Assembly: GCA_965247735.1 (NCBI GenBank)
Contig: CBDFHN010000002.1
Span: 2,418,001-2,482,000, forward strand
Origin: JAOXRU01 sp965247735
GTDB taxonomy: Bacteria; Bacteroidota; Bacteroidia; Flavobacteriales; Flavobacteriaceae
Length of the DNA stretch: 64,000 bases
Direction of reading: 5' to 3'
Shown: positions 22,516 through 32,522 of the stretch, in pieces
How the letters are laid out: each line of letters opens with the position of its first letter
Position numbering within the stretch: the first letter of the stretch is position 1
The notes under the pieces: model-generated
Seen by the model: only the letters and a program-made list of their open reading frames with translations
The model's database searches: none
Told to the model about the DNA's origin: nothing
Translations under genes and position numbers: made by a program

Positions 22516-24960
22516 TTATCCTAACATAGTATACATAGCTTTATAAAGTAGTTCTGGGTCAATAGGTTTATAAATTACTCTATCAATCTGCGCTTCTTTA
22601 AAACTTTTTTCTTCTTTAGATGAAGCTGTAATAGCAATTATCGGGATATTTGGATTAAGTAACTTCATGATTTTTGAGGATTCAAAACCATTCATGTCAG
22701 GCATCATAATATCTGTTAGAACAATATCAAAATTTTCTTTTTTAAACAAATTAACAGCTTCTAAGCCATTACTTGCCAAATGACAATTTATAAACCCTTC
22801 TTTTTCTATCACGTTCTTTAGAAGCAATTGGTTTATTTTATGATCCTCTACCAAAAGCACATTTATCTTTGATGGATCAATATTTCTTGTTTTCCCATTC
22901 ACTATTTTTACCTCTTGAAGTATTTCGTACTTTAAAGAAAAACAAAAAGTAGTTCCTTCATCTTTTTTCGACTCCACGTTAATTGTTCCTTGATGTAAGT
23001 CTAATATCTTTTTTACTGTTGACAAGCCTAAACCCATACCAGAAGTATTTAATCTTATATTCTCTTCCTCCTTATAAAAATGTTCGAAAATTTTATCCAA
23101 ATGCACTTTTTCAATCCCTATACCTGTATCTGAAACTGTAAATTGAAGATTAACCATTTTTGAACTAAGGTCTAATGCCTCTATCTTTAATATAACGCGT
23201 CCAGATTTTGTATACTTATAAGCATTATCTATTATATTATATAGCACTTGAATAAGCTTACCTTCATCTCCTAAAACAATCAAATCTTGTAATTTAGAAT
23301 CTGTTTCTATATGCAATTCATTATCTGTATTATTAGAGATCAATAAAGAGTCTGTAAAACTGTTAAACACCTTTAATAAATTAAAAGGCTCAATATTTAG
23401 TACCATAGTGCCTCTATTTTCTTCATTAACAGCTATGGCATTATCTATTAAGTTAAGTAAGTTTGCCACAGAAAAATCTATTGTTTCTAAATATTTTTTC
23501 TCCATTATTGAGCGATCTCCATTTAACAATTGGGAAATACTCGAAATAGTTTGTAATGGAGTTTTCAATTCATGCGTTATTCCATTCAATAACGACTTTT
23601 TTGTATCCATTGCTTTAACAACTTTTTGTTTGGCCTTTTCTAACCTTATATTTTTTAACTTTAGTATTTTATTGTATTTGTCTTTAAACTTAAATATTTT
23701 CCTTTGGTAAAGACCAAACACGATAAACAAACTAGCTATTAAACTTAAGATCACATATAAATTACGTGTTTTCCGTTTTAATAATAAATTTTCTTGTGCT
23801 TTAAGTTTTACTTTTTGCGAAACCAACTCCTTATCTTTTTTTTCGGTTTCAAATAACACCATGGATCTAGTTGTTACCTCTGCTATTTTTTGAGTGAATG
23901 TACTATCTTTAAGCCTAGTATAATGCTCTAGATATTGATATGCCTTTTGATGATTTTTGCTCTCTAAATATAGTGTGGACAAGCTTTTTGAGACTGAAAT
24001 TCTTATTCTCTTTTCTTTATTTTGATTAGAGGCATCCAAGACTTCTAAAGTTTCTAAATATACCTTCTTTGCTAATTCTTTTTTGTTTTGTGCTTTATAA
24101 ATATCCCCTAATAACTCTAAGGCTTCTGCCTCATTTTTTAAATTGTTTTTTAATCGTTTTACTTGCAAAATATACTTTAGTGCTGTATCTAATTTCCCTT
24201 GTTTTTCATATTCTTTTGCTATACTTATTCTCACTTGTCTTTTTAAATATTCATTTGTATAACCATCAACTATATCAAGTGCTTCAAAATAATATTTAAA
24301 AGACATTTCAGAATTCTCTAATTGAGAGTAACAGAGACCGATGTTTAATGTTGACATCGCCCATAAATTAGTTTCCCCTTCTTTATTTTTACAAAAATCA
24401 TATACTTTAATATAGTAAGGCATTGATTTTTGATACTCTCCTAAAATATAGTAAACTATTCCTAAACCATTTAAGGTACGTATAACATTTCCATCAATTT
24501 CCCCTTCGGAATAATTCATGGCTATTAAATAGTTCTTAGACGCTTCTTGAAAGTTATCCATATAATAATATATAGTCCCTATTCCTGTATAAAATTTAAT
24601 GTTCCTGTTTTGATCTTTTATGTTATTGTCTGATAATGAAGATAAAGCTTTTTCAAAACTGGCAATAGTCATTTCGTACTCTGTTTTATCGAAATGTACC
24701 TTACCCAACTCATAATAACTATCAGACATTCCGACATAATAGTTTATAGATTCTGAAATCTTTATGGCTTCATCAAGCATCGATTTTGAGGCCTCGTAAT
24801 TTTTAGCTTTTCTTAGCGATATGGATTCTTTTAATAATTGATTTACGTAAACAGTATCTTTAACTTGACTAAAAGAAGAATTACTAAACAAATAAAAGAT
24901 TACGGCATATATCCATAATTTCTTTTTAAAACTAAAAGAGATGATTTGAAGTTTCATCAT
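22516..24960 (-). CDS. Hybrid sensor kinase: TPR sensor, histidine kinase, receiver
   Basis: One-piece signalling protein of 814 residues. Signal/N-terminal hydrophobic segment (about 12-31), a periplasmic array of tetratricopeptide repeats (about 40-360), a membrane helix (398-419), a coiled coil, a HisKA box GITHELKTPLQT (His about 461), HATPase with G boxes DTGIGI and GMGLGLSTVKK, and a C-terminal receiver (about 697-812) with DIMMPD carrying the phosphorylated Asp (about 749). It has no DNA-binding domain, so an output protein must lie elsewhere. Kinases with periplasmic TPRs are common in Bacteroidota; the ligand is unknown. Confidence 0.92.
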   Translation of the reverse strand: MMKLQIISFSFKKKLWIYAVIFYLFSNSSFSQVKDTVYVNQLLKESISLRKAKNYEASKSMLDEAIKISESINYYVGMSDSYYELGKVHFDKTEYEMTIASFEKALSSLSDNNIKDQNRNIKFYTGIGTIYYYMDNFQEASKNYLIAMNYSEGEIDGNVIRTLNGLGIVYYILGEYQKSMPYYIKVYDFCKNKEGETNLWAMSTLNIGLCYSQLENSEMSFKYYFEALDIVDGYTNEYLKRQVRISIAKEYEKQGKLDTALKYILQVKRLKNNLKNEAEALELLGDIYKAQNKKELAKKVYLETLEVLDASNQNKEKRIRISVSKSLSTLYLESKNHQKAYQYLEHYTRLKDSTFTQKIAEVTTRSMVLFETEKKDKELVSQKVKLKAQENLLLKRKTRNLYVILSLIASLFIVFGLYQRKIFKFKDKYNKILKLKNIRLEKAKQKVVKAMDTKKSLLNGITHELKTPLQTISSISQLLNGDRSIMEKKYLETIDFSVANLLNLIDNAIAVNEENRGTMVLNIEPFNLLKVFNSFTDSLLISNNTDNELHIETDSKLQDLIVLGDEGKLIQVLYNIIDNAYKYTKSGRVILKIEALDLSSKMVNLQFTVSDTGIGIEKVHLDKIFEHFYKEEENIRLNTSGMGLGLSTVKKILDLHQGTINVESKKDEGTTFCFSLKYEILQEVKIVNGKTRNIDPSKINVLLVEDHKINQLLLKNVIEKEGFINCHLASNGLEAVNLFKKENFDIVLTDIMMPDMNGFESSKIMKLLNPNIPIIAITASSKEEKSFKEAQIDRVIYKPIDPELLYKAMYTMLG

Positions 24961-25260
24961 TATTGTGTTTTTTCTTCGGAGTGAAGTATTATAAAAATAG
25001 CTGATTAAACACAGAATATCAAATATTTAACACTAAAAACCCAAATAATCACAACTATTTACCCCTTACAAGTAAAAAATTTTATTCATAAAACAGCTGG
25101 ACAAAAACAACTCTATATTCTAGAAAAACCCTACAATATACTGTGCGTAAAATCAATATTATTTTTAAAAACAACACTTATCGAATTTAAAAAAATCCAT
25201 AATATCACAGGGTTTGGCTGAATAGCTACGGCTTTAAAAATTTAAAATAAAACATGGCTA
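24961..25260. other. 300-bp intergenic region, nothing recognised
   Basis: Very AT-rich spacer between the hybrid kinase start and the end of the small secreted protein gene. I see no reading frame, terminator or clear promoter in it. Confidence 0.5.
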
Positions 25261-25596
25261 CTACTTCCGCTTCCTAAATATATAACTCATCCAAACTGGG
25301 TCATTATTATCAGATACTACAGCTTTTCTATCTACAAACTCCCAATTGGCTGCATTCATATAATTTAACAAATCTGAAGTTGCTTTTATAGCTTCAATTT
25401 CCTTAATTGTAATGCTTTTGCCAACTAAAGACTGTTGTTCCTCTATTTTTATTCGTTTTACTTTTCCACTATTTTTTGCTTTCTGGATAACTATGATCTC
25501 CAAAAAATCATATTTCTGAATCTCTTGAGAAAATACCTGTGTTACACTACACAAAAACAATGCAACAAACAACAAACCAATAACTGACTTTTTCAT
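25261..25596 (-). CDS. Small secreted protein of unknown function
   Basis: A 111-residue protein with a signal peptide (1-23, ending VFSQ) and a basic C terminus (FRKRK). The mature part of about 88 residues has no Cys and no motif that I recognise; WEFVDRKAV and DPVWMSYIFRKRK look like strands of a small alpha/beta domain. It is monocistronic and preceded by a leader region rich in stem-loops (25656-25780). ATG at 25596. Confidence 0.6.
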   Translation of the reverse strand: MKKSVIGLLFVALFLCSVTQVFSQEIQKYDFLEIIVIQKAKNSGKVKRIKIEEQQSLVGKSITIKEIEAIKATSDLLNYMNAANWEFVDRKAVVSDNNDPVWMSYIFRKRK

Positions 25597-25943
25597 ACTC
25601 TTCTATTTATTATAGTAACGTCTACAATTTACGATTTATTATTTTTTGGACAATTGCCTAGTAAAAACTAGGCACCACGCTTTCCGCTACTAGTGTTGCT
25701 AAAAAAGCAACAGCTAACCGCATCAATCCCTATTGCGGTAATTGCCGTAAGACTATTAGCTTATAATGTCCTGACCTTACTCTCCACCTTTTAACACTTT
25801 AATTTCTAGTGCCATACAAGCATTTCGTTTTTTTGATCTTTAGTAATACTATAAAAAATGTTAAAAAAAACTTTATTGATCATCATCAATGAGATTTATT
25901 TTTTCAGACCACATCTTTGCAGTTCATAAATCAAAAAAAGCAT
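25597..25943. other. Intergenic region with four consecutive stem-loops
   Basis: Between divergent genes. Four inverted repeats lie close together: GCCTAGT/ACTAGGC (25656-25673), TGTTGCT/AGCAACA (25694-25712), ACCGCA/TGCGGT (25717-25739) and GTAAG/CTTAC (25747-25780). The region is clearly less AT-rich than its surroundings. On the plus side a CATCTTTG box (25912-25919, one mismatch to TAnnTTTG) precedes the receptor gene, so the hairpins lie upstream of that promoter; on the minus side they could be the leader of the small secreted protein. No known riboswitch core was recognised. Confidence 0.5.
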
Positions 25944-28328
25944 ATGAAAAATACAATTATCATTTTTGTCCTTTTACTAAGCTATCTCAGTTATAGCCAA
26001 AGCGGAACCATCAAAGGACAGATTATAGACAAACAATCCGAACTACCGCTAGCAGGTGCAACCATACAATTACTAAATACTACAGCTGCCACAGGCGTAG
26101 TAGCAGATTTTGATGGCTATTTTACCCTTAGCAATGTTCCGCTTGGCAGACATACAATAAGAATTAGTTATATTGGTTATGAGACCAATACCGTTCCCAA
26201 CATAGAGGTAACTTCGGGAAAAGATGTGGTTTTATCAGTTTCACTTATAGAATCTTTTAACCAACTAAACGAAATTGTGCTTACTGGAAATAGCAACAAA
26301 GACAAAGCTCTTAACAAAATGGCAACTGTTTCTGCACGTCAATTTAGCATTGAAGAAGTAGGAAGATATGCAGGAGGAAGCAATGATGTTGCGAGATTAG
26401 CTGCTAATTTCGCTGGTGTTGCCGCTCCAGACGACAGCCGTAATGATATTGTTGTTCGTGGAAACTCCCCTACAGGATTGTTATGGAGGCTAGAAGGAAT
26501 TCCTATACCTAGCCCCAATCACTTTTCTACATTAGGAACAACAGGAAGTCCAGTATCTGCACTAAATCCAAATATGCTTAAAAACTCTGATTTTATCACT
26601 TCAGCTTTCCCTTCTGAATACGGAAATGCTCTAGGTGGTGTTTTTGACCTTGGTTTTAGAAACGGAAATAAAGACGATCATGAGTTTTCTTTCCAAATGG
26701 GTGCATTTTCAGGACTTGAAGCTACAGCTGAAGGCCCTTTTAACAAAAAAAATAATGGCTCTTTTTTAGTTGCAGCAAGATATTCCCTTATTGGACTTAT
26801 TAGTGGCGGTGGCGGAACAAGTGCAACACCAATTTATTCCGATGTTTCTTTTAACGTTGACCTTGGAAAAAGTAAACTCGGAAATTTTTCGCTTTTTGGA
26901 ATTATCGGAAATTCTAATATTGATCTACTTGGTAAAGACGCAGATGAAGATGATCTTTTTGCTGCTCAAGACGAAAATGGATATGTAACATCTAATGTAA
27001 ATGCTGTAGGTTTAAAACACAAAATTCAACTAAGCAATAATTCTTATTTAAAAACTGTTATTTCTGGGGCAGCTAATGCTAACACCTATCTTGAAGATCG
27101 TATTCTCAATCTAAACACTCCACAAGAGCGTATTATTAGATATACTGATATAGAGAATAGTGAATCTAGGTTTACCGTTTCTACAGTATTCAATTCCAAA
27201 ATAAATCAAAAAACCACATTAAGAACAGGTGTGTTATTTGAAAACTATTCTGCTGAACTCACCAACAAAGAGCGTCACAAAAAACCAGACCTCAATAATG
27301 ATGGCGACCCCGATCTTACCACTGTTATTGACATTGATGGCAAACACAGTGTATGGCAACCTTTTATCCAAAGTCAATTTAGACTCTCAGAAAAACTAAC
27401 TCTTAACGCAGGGATTCATGGAATGTACAGCAGCCTTAACGAACAATTTGTAATTGAACCTAGAGCTGCTATCAATTGGAGAATAAATCAAAAAAATGCA
27501 CTAAATTTTGGATATGGGCTTCACCACCAAAACATTGCTTTACCACTTTTATACCTAAGTAAAGATGTTAATGGCGTTACCACAAACCCTAACAAAGATT
27601 TGGATTTTGTTAGAAGCCAGCACTACGTTATTGGATATGATTATAAAATAGCAAGTACCTGGAGAGCAAAACTAGAAGCATATCATCAAATTATCGATAA
27701 AGCTGGTGTTGAAAGCACTGCATCAAGTTATTCTACATTAACTGAAGGGGCGGACTTTGGTTTTTCCTCAGACAAAATTGATCTAGTAAACGAAGGGACT
27801 GGAACCAATACTGGTGTTGAGCTAACCATAGAAAAATTCTTTAGCAAAGGTTTTCATGCACTGGCAACTACTTCTATATTTGAAAGTAAATACAAAGGCA
27901 GTGATGGTATCGAAAGAGATAGCCCGTTTAATAATAATTTTGTTTTTAATATTTTGGCTGGTAAAGAATTCAAAATCGGAAAGGCTAAGAAAAACATTTT
28001 TTCTATAGATACTCGTTTCTCTACCGCAGGAGGTAAACACTACACTCCTATAAACCTGGAAGCTTCAAAAATTGCTGGCTACCAAGTTGATCACGACAAC
28101 CTAGCATATAGTAAGCAATATGATAACTACATGAGGTTAGACCTAAAACTAGGCATCACTTTTAATAGCAAAAAGAAAAAACGTTCTCATCAGTTTTATG
28201 TCGATCTACAAAACATTACTAACAACGAGAACATCCTAATTAGTAAATACAACAGACTTACAAATAGTGTAAATAATGTTGATCAGAGAGGCTTCTTTCC
28301 TGATTTTGGTTATCGTTTTCAGTTCTAA
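25944..28328 (+). CDS. TonB-dependent receptor with carboxypeptidase-regulatory domain
   Basis: Outer-membrane receptor of 794 residues. The ATG at 25944 is preferred because it begins the signal peptide MKNTIIIFVLLLSYLSYSQS; a TTG at 25917 overlaps the promoter-like box. Order: regulatory beta-sandwich (GTIKGQIIDKQSELPLAGA onward, about 22-105), plug domain with the unusual RLAANFAGVAAPDDSRND and IVVRGNSPTGLLWRLEGIP, then a beta barrel ending GFFPDFGYRFQF. Substrate unknown. A Crp/Fnr-type regulator gene follows on the same strand behind an inverted repeat. Confidence 0.88.
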   Translation: MKNTIIIFVLLLSYLSYSQSGTIKGQIIDKQSELPLAGATIQLLNTTAATGVVADFDGYFTLSNVPLGRHTIRISYIGYETNTVPNIEVTSGKDVVLSVSLIESFNQLNEIVLTGNSNKDKALNKMATVSARQFSIEEVGRYAGGSNDVARLAANFAGVAAPDDSRNDIVVRGNSPTGLLWRLEGIPIPSPNHFSTLGTTGSPVSALNPNMLKNSDFITSAFPSEYGNALGGVFDLGFRNGNKDDHEFSFQMGAFSGLEATAEGPFNKKNNGSFLVAARYSLIGLISGGGGTSATPIYSDVSFNVDLGKSKLGNFSLFGIIGNSNIDLLGKDADEDDLFAAQDENGYVTSNVNAVGLKHKIQLSNNSYLKTVISGAANANTYLEDRILNLNTPQERIIRYTDIENSESRFTVSTVFNSKINQKTTLRTGVLFENYSAELTNKERHKKPDLNNDGDPDLTTVIDIDGKHSVWQPFIQSQFRLSEKLTLNAGIHGMYSSLNEQFVIEPRAAINWRINQKNALNFGYGLHHQNIALPLLYLSKDVNGVTTNPNKDLDFVRSQHYVIGYDYKIASTWRAKLEAYHQIIDKAGVESTASSYSTLTEGADFGFSSDKIDLVNEGTGTNTGVELTIEKFFSKGFHALATTSIFESKYKGSDGIERDSPFNNNFVFNILAGKEFKIGKAKKNIFSIDTRFSTAGGKHYTPINLEASKIAGYQVDHDNLAYSKQYDNYMRLDLKLGITFNSKKKKRSHQFYVDLQNITNNENILISKYNRLTNSVNNVDQRGFFPDFGYRFQF

Positions 28329-28350
28329 CACTGCAAAATGCTTATTATTT

Positions 28351-28390
28351 AACTCATACTTTGCTAATAAATATCAAAGTATGAGTTTTA
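28351..28390 (+). terminator. Inverted repeat between receptor and Crp/Fnr gene
   Basis: Perfect 13-bp arms AACTCATACTTTG and CAAAGTATGAGTT with an 11-base loop, followed by TTTTA. It may terminate the receptor transcript or be a regulator binding site; the U-tract is short. Confidence 0.55.
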
Positions 28391-28419
28391 TGCATATTTT
28401 TATAGCCTAACACAAAACA

Positions 28420-29004
28420 ATGTACGGTCATCTCATTTCTTTTTTTGAAAATTTCATTCCCTTAAACAAAGAGGATGTGGAACTGATTACGAGTTTTTGT
28501 ACGGTAAGACATCTTTCTAAGAACGAATTTTTACTTACAGAAGGAAAAACCTGCACCTTTGTTGCTTTTATCAATAAAGGATTATTTCGTTCTTTCTATA
28601 CTGTTGACGGGCAAGAATATAGCAAGCAGTTTTTCTTTGAGAATAATTTTTGTACCGATTATGGTAGTTTTCTAACACAAACCAAATCTACAACATACCT
28701 ACAGGCCATAGAGGACAGCACTGTTCTAATCCTAAAAAAGGAAGATATTGATACCTGCTATAAAGAGATACCAAATTTTGTCTATTTTGGTAAAACACTT
28801 GCCGAACAGCTCTATATTAAGGTTACCGACATAAAAGCATCTTTTATACTAAATACCCCAGAACAGCGATATCTAAACTTAATAAAAGAACGCCCAAAAG
28901 TAATGCAACGTGTTCCTCAATACATGATTGCTTCTTATCTCGGGATTACTCCTGAAGCCCTAAGTAGGGTTAGAAAACGACTTAGCAAGAGCAATCAGAA
29001 ATAA
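28420..29004 (+). CDS. Crp/Fnr-family transcriptional regulator
   Basis: A 194-residue regulator with a cyclic-nucleotide-binding-type beta roll (about 20-115: LLTEGKTCTFVAFINKG ... YSKQFFFENNF) and a C-terminal winged helix whose recognition helix is in YLGITPEALSRVRKRL (about 170-185). There are no Cys positioned for an FNR cluster, and the phosphate-binding cassette of cAMP-binding CRP is not preserved, so the ligand is unknown. Many Flavobacteriaceae encode such one-domain sensors next to transport genes; control of the preceding receptor is plausible but unproven. Confidence 0.87.
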   Translation: MYGHLISFFENFIPLNKEDVELITSFCTVRHLSKNEFLLTEGKTCTFVAFINKGLFRSFYTVDGQEYSKQFFFENNFCTDYGSFLTQTKSTTYLQAIEDSTVLILKKEDIDTCYKEIPNFVYFGKTLAEQLYIKVTDIKASFILNTPEQRYLNLIKERPKVMQRVPQYMIASYLGITPEALSRVRKRLSKSNQK

Positions 29005-29011
29005 AATGGAC

Positions 29012-29845
29012 TTAATTCTGTTCAAATATTGCTGCTGTAAAACCATTATTAAATTTTATGTTTTCTGAATATTGTTCCAATAACGGTGTACCCTCTATTA
29101 CACCTTCCCAATTTGCTTTATAGACTTTTCGTTTGGTCATTAAATAAATACCATCTACTATATCATACTTGACCTTCATTAACATAGGAGACGGAAGTTT
29201 AGTTCCTTTTACGGTAAATAAAAACTGATCTACCAAATCTGTTTTTGGATTGATATAAAGTACAAAATCATCTTGCACAGCTCCAATCCTTGCATTAAAT
29301 GTTATTTTTACAATTTTGTAAGCAACCTCATCAACAACCCTATCTTCCATCAACTCATAAACCAATCCATTGTCTAGCAATTTTGGCATCATGGTAAACC
29401 AATAATAATTAGCTTCTCTAAGAAACTTAGTTAGTCCAATATCTTTTGCCTCTTTTTTTAACTCCCCATCAAAACTCACCCATATATCTGTTCCATTTTG
29501 ACTTTGAATCACAGTTCCTTTTTCCTTCGCATATACATAAGCTTCATGATGATCGTACTTTGCCCATGATAATTCTCCATCAAAAATATAGCGTTCTGTA
29601 GAGATATCTCTTGTATCGCTCATAGCATTGTAAAAAGTATAGGTATATTCTACATCTTTTAATGCTCTTAACTTTTTCATACTACCTGCCTTTGCTACCA
29701 TTTCCCTAACCAATTCTTTAGCTTCATCTATTTTTACAACAGTTTCTTCATTTGAATTTTCAGCAGTTTTCTTTTTCTCTTCATTACACGAAACCAAAAA
29801 CAATACTGCAATACCTAATCCTATTTTTATTTGTTTATTTATCAT
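29012..29845 (-). CDS. Outer-membrane-type lipoprotein, LolA/LolB-like layout (DUF6503-like)
   Basis: Lipoprotein of 277 residues; signal peptide ends VLFLVSC with lipidated Cys20 followed by NEEKKK, the charged pattern common to exported Bacteroidota lipoproteins. The mature part is mainly long antiparallel strands (RYIFDGELSWAKYD, GTDIWVSFDGELKKEA, VAYKIVKITFNARI) as in half-barrel LolA-like proteins. I believe it belongs to a flavobacterial DUF family (DUF6503), but the name is from memory. It is downstream of a TonB receptor gene on the same strand (46 bp), probably in one operon. Confidence 0.65.
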   Translation of the reverse strand: MINKQIKIGLGIAVLFLVSCNEEKKKTAENSNEETVVKIDEAKELVREMVAKAGSMKKLRALKDVEYTYTFYNAMSDTRDISTERYIFDGELSWAKYDHHEAYVYAKEKGTVIQSQNGTDIWVSFDGELKKEAKDIGLTKFLREANYYWFTMMPKLLDNGLVYELMEDRVVDEVAYKIVKITFNARIGAVQDDFVLYINPKTDLVDQFLFTVKGTKLPSPMLMKVKYDIVDGIYLMTKRKVYKANWEGVIEGTPLLEQYSENIKFNNGFTAAIFEQN

Positions 29846-29891
29846 CTTACTTCTCTTTTTACTAGATTCAATATACTTTTATATGTCCAAT

Positions 29892-32285
29892 TTACAATAG
29901 ACTACTGCTTTTCTTTTCACTATTATCGCGTTTTTTTCGTTTTTGATTTTTACTTTTTCCCCCACCAAAACGATAGGAAGCGCCGAAATACACAGTTTGA
30001 CTATCCCATGTAAAATCCCCTATCTGCTGCAATGGACGTGTTGCATCAAAAGAAAATTGCTGAGTTTTAAAAATATCATTAAAATTAATACTAAGCACTC
30101 CTTTCTTTTTCAAAAAACTATAACGAGCTCCAATATTCATAAAATAAAATGCTCCTGTTTTATATTGTAAATTTGTATTTACCCCTTTATACATTCCAAA
30201 AACCTGAAAAGTTAAATTTTTAGTTGCTTTAATGCTATTACTAAATCTAAAACTATACAGAACATTATCAACTTCAATAAGTTCTCCTTGGGTTTCCCCT
30301 TTTTGAGTTTGGGAATACAAATCGAAACTCCCGTTAGCACTCCACCAATTTGCTAACTTATAATTACCCGAGAGTTCAAAACCATAAGCCGAATTGTCCT
30401 TATAATTATTGTACGAAAATAAAATCTTTCCAGGCGCTTCCGGATCTTCAAAAGCAAATCTGGTAATTTCAGATTCAATTTTTCTATAAAAAAACCCCAT
30501 AGTTATACTTCCGCTATTTATTCGCCTTGTGTAATTAAACTCTAATGAATTGGTATATTGAGGTTGCAATTTTGGATTTCCAATATCGGTTACCCTAGCC
30601 GAACTCCAAGCTCTTATTGGCGTTATTTGCTTTAAATTAGGTCTATCTACACGCCTACTAAAACTAATTTGATAAGCATTTTTCTGATTCTCTTCATCAG
30701 GAGTATATTTTAAAAAAGCTGAAGGATACACATTAAAAACTGCCGTATCAAAAGCATTGTTTTCCTTATCAATTTCATTAAAAATGGCTTCAGATTTATA
30801 ATTTTCTATACGTGCTCCCAACTGATAATCCCACTTTTTAAAATGCTGACTAAATGTTGTATAAAAAGAATTAATGTACCTATTATAAGTATACGCTGAA
30901 TCGTTTAAATTGATACTAGTACTAATATATTTATTTTCCGTTTTTTGAATTCGAGATTCCGCACCCAACTCCAATTTTAAAGTTTCAGAAAGCGGATTAA
31001 CATAATCAATATTTAAAATACTACTCTTCCTTTCTTTATTAAACTCATCTATAAATGGCTCAAATGTTCCTCCCTTATAATTAAAATCAGCAAGCTCATC
31101 ACTTTTATATGTGTTATAATCAAACTCTAGCTCAACAGCATGTCCTACTTTCAAAAATTTATGCTTGTAATCAAAATTGTAGGTTGCCGTTGTATTATTA
31201 GTATCGCTAGTAGTCAATCGATGTAAATCTGTATTAGGATCAGAAAAATTTATTAGTGTTGATGCCAATCTTTTTCTATCATAACTATTCTGATTTGTAT
31301 ACACAGACAGTACATTTCTATCATTAATAAAATAATCTATTCCAAATTTATATAAATGAGATTTTGCATTTGCATCTGACTTCCAAGTTTCATTAGAACC
31401 ATCTTCTGGTCTAAAAATTGTTCCTAAAACCTGTTTTCTTCCAATTGCATTCCCATAACTTCCATAAAAATTTAGCCTTCCTGTATTGTAATTAAAATCC
31501 GCTGCACTTGTATACCTCGCCTTTATTCCGACATCCAAGCCCATATTTAAATTAACATTAAATCCTATTGCGCTATTTTTTCGAAGCACTATATTAATAA
31601 TACCACTCATTCCTTCTGGATTGTATTTTGCCGAAGGATTGGTAATTAACTCTATCTTTTTTATAGCTGTAGAAGGAATCTGTTGTAATACTTGTGCAGC
31701 ACTAATGTTTGTAGGTTTTCCATCAATCAGCACCCTAACATTTTCATTTCCTCTTAATGCAATATTTCCATCTTGATCCATATTAACGGAAGGTATATTT
31801 ATCATAATATCGGCAGCAGTAGCACCTATTGTTGTTAAATCTTTTCCGATATTAATTACTTTTCGATCAATTTTTTGCTCTATTGTAGAACGTTCAGCAA
31901 TAACCGAAACTCCTTCCAACTCTTCAACAACAGCTTGTATTGCAATCGCTCCCATTTTTATATTTTGGCTTTTTTCAGCAAGTGTTATTTCTTTAGAAAA
32001 AGATTGATACCCTATATACTGCACCTCAACCACCAATGCCCCTAAAGGAATCTTTTTTATCTCAAAAAAACCTTTTTCATCAGTTACCCCACCAGTAAGT
32101 ATACTATTATCTCTTTTTGATTTTACAACAATAGAAGCATATGCAATTGGTTCTTCCAAATCTGCATCTATTACAACTCCACTAAGTTTTCCTTTTTTAT
32201 TACTCGTTATTGCATTATTTTGAGCACTAATCTCTGAGCACATCATAAAACACAAAGCCAATACTAAGACTACTCTTATCAACAT
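29892..32285 (-). CDS. TonB-dependent receptor, outer-membrane beta-barrel family
   Basis: Receptor-like protein of 797 residues: signal peptide (1-21), carboxypeptidase-regulatory domain (about 33-115), a plug with IMINIPSVNMDQDGNIALRGNENVRVLIDG (about 160-190) and a barrel of the 'outer membrane beta-barrel' family that ends at VYFGASYRFGGG. After the last strand is a strongly basic tail of about 25 residues (KNQKRKKRDNSEKK), often seen in this family. The substrate is unknown; in related genomes such receptors form pairs with lipoproteins, as here. LytS/LytTR genes are divergent from it. Confidence 0.85.
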   Translation of the reverse strand: MLIRVVLVLALCFMMCSEISAQNNAITSNKKGKLSGVVIDADLEEPIAYASIVVKSKRDNSILTGGVTDEKGFFEIKKIPLGALVVEVQYIGYQSFSKEITLAEKSQNIKMGAIAIQAVVEELEGVSVIAERSTIEQKIDRKVINIGKDLTTIGATAADIMINIPSVNMDQDGNIALRGNENVRVLIDGKPTNISAAQVLQQIPSTAIKKIELITNPSAKYNPEGMSGIINIVLRKNSAIGFNVNLNMGLDVGIKARYTSAADFNYNTGRLNFYGSYGNAIGRKQVLGTIFRPEDGSNETWKSDANAKSHLYKFGIDYFINDRNVLSVYTNQNSYDRKRLASTLINFSDPNTDLHRLTTSDTNNTTATYNFDYKHKFLKVGHAVELEFDYNTYKSDELADFNYKGGTFEPFIDEFNKERKSSILNIDYVNPLSETLKLELGAESRIQKTENKYISTSINLNDSAYTYNRYINSFYTTFSQHFKKWDYQLGARIENYKSEAIFNEIDKENNAFDTAVFNVYPSAFLKYTPDEENQKNAYQISFSRRVDRPNLKQITPIRAWSSARVTDIGNPKLQPQYTNSLEFNYTRRINSGSITMGFFYRKIESEITRFAFEDPEAPGKILFSYNNYKDNSAYGFELSGNYKLANWWSANGSFDLYSQTQKGETQGELIEVDNVLYSFRFSNSIKATKNLTFQVFGMYKGVNTNLQYKTGAFYFMNIGARYSFLKKKGVLSINFNDIFKTQQFSFDATRPLQQIGDFTWDSQTVYFGASYRFGGGKSKNQKRKKRDNSEKKSSSLL

Positions 32286-32522
32286 TATTTTTGTTTTTTT
32301 CTCAAAACTAACCTGATTCTTTATTCAGGAGTTATTGAGTGGACAGATACGCCTACGCTACTACTAGATCGTCATTTTAAATAGCTGTCTTGCTTAATCT
32401 CCTTAAATCTTGAATCTATCATTCTAACATGGAGTTCTATCTACTTTGAAAAAATATCGCAGTTTAATATTGTATTTTTACAAATCACTGTCCTTCCTAG
32501 TTTTATCAATAAAAACATACTG

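Noticed and set aside
25656..25780. Region checked as TPP, cobalamin, SAM, THF, FMN or glycine riboswitch and as SRP RNA
   Set aside because: The defining cores of those classes are absent; a few bases resemble SRP RNA or THF motifs but the order is wrong.
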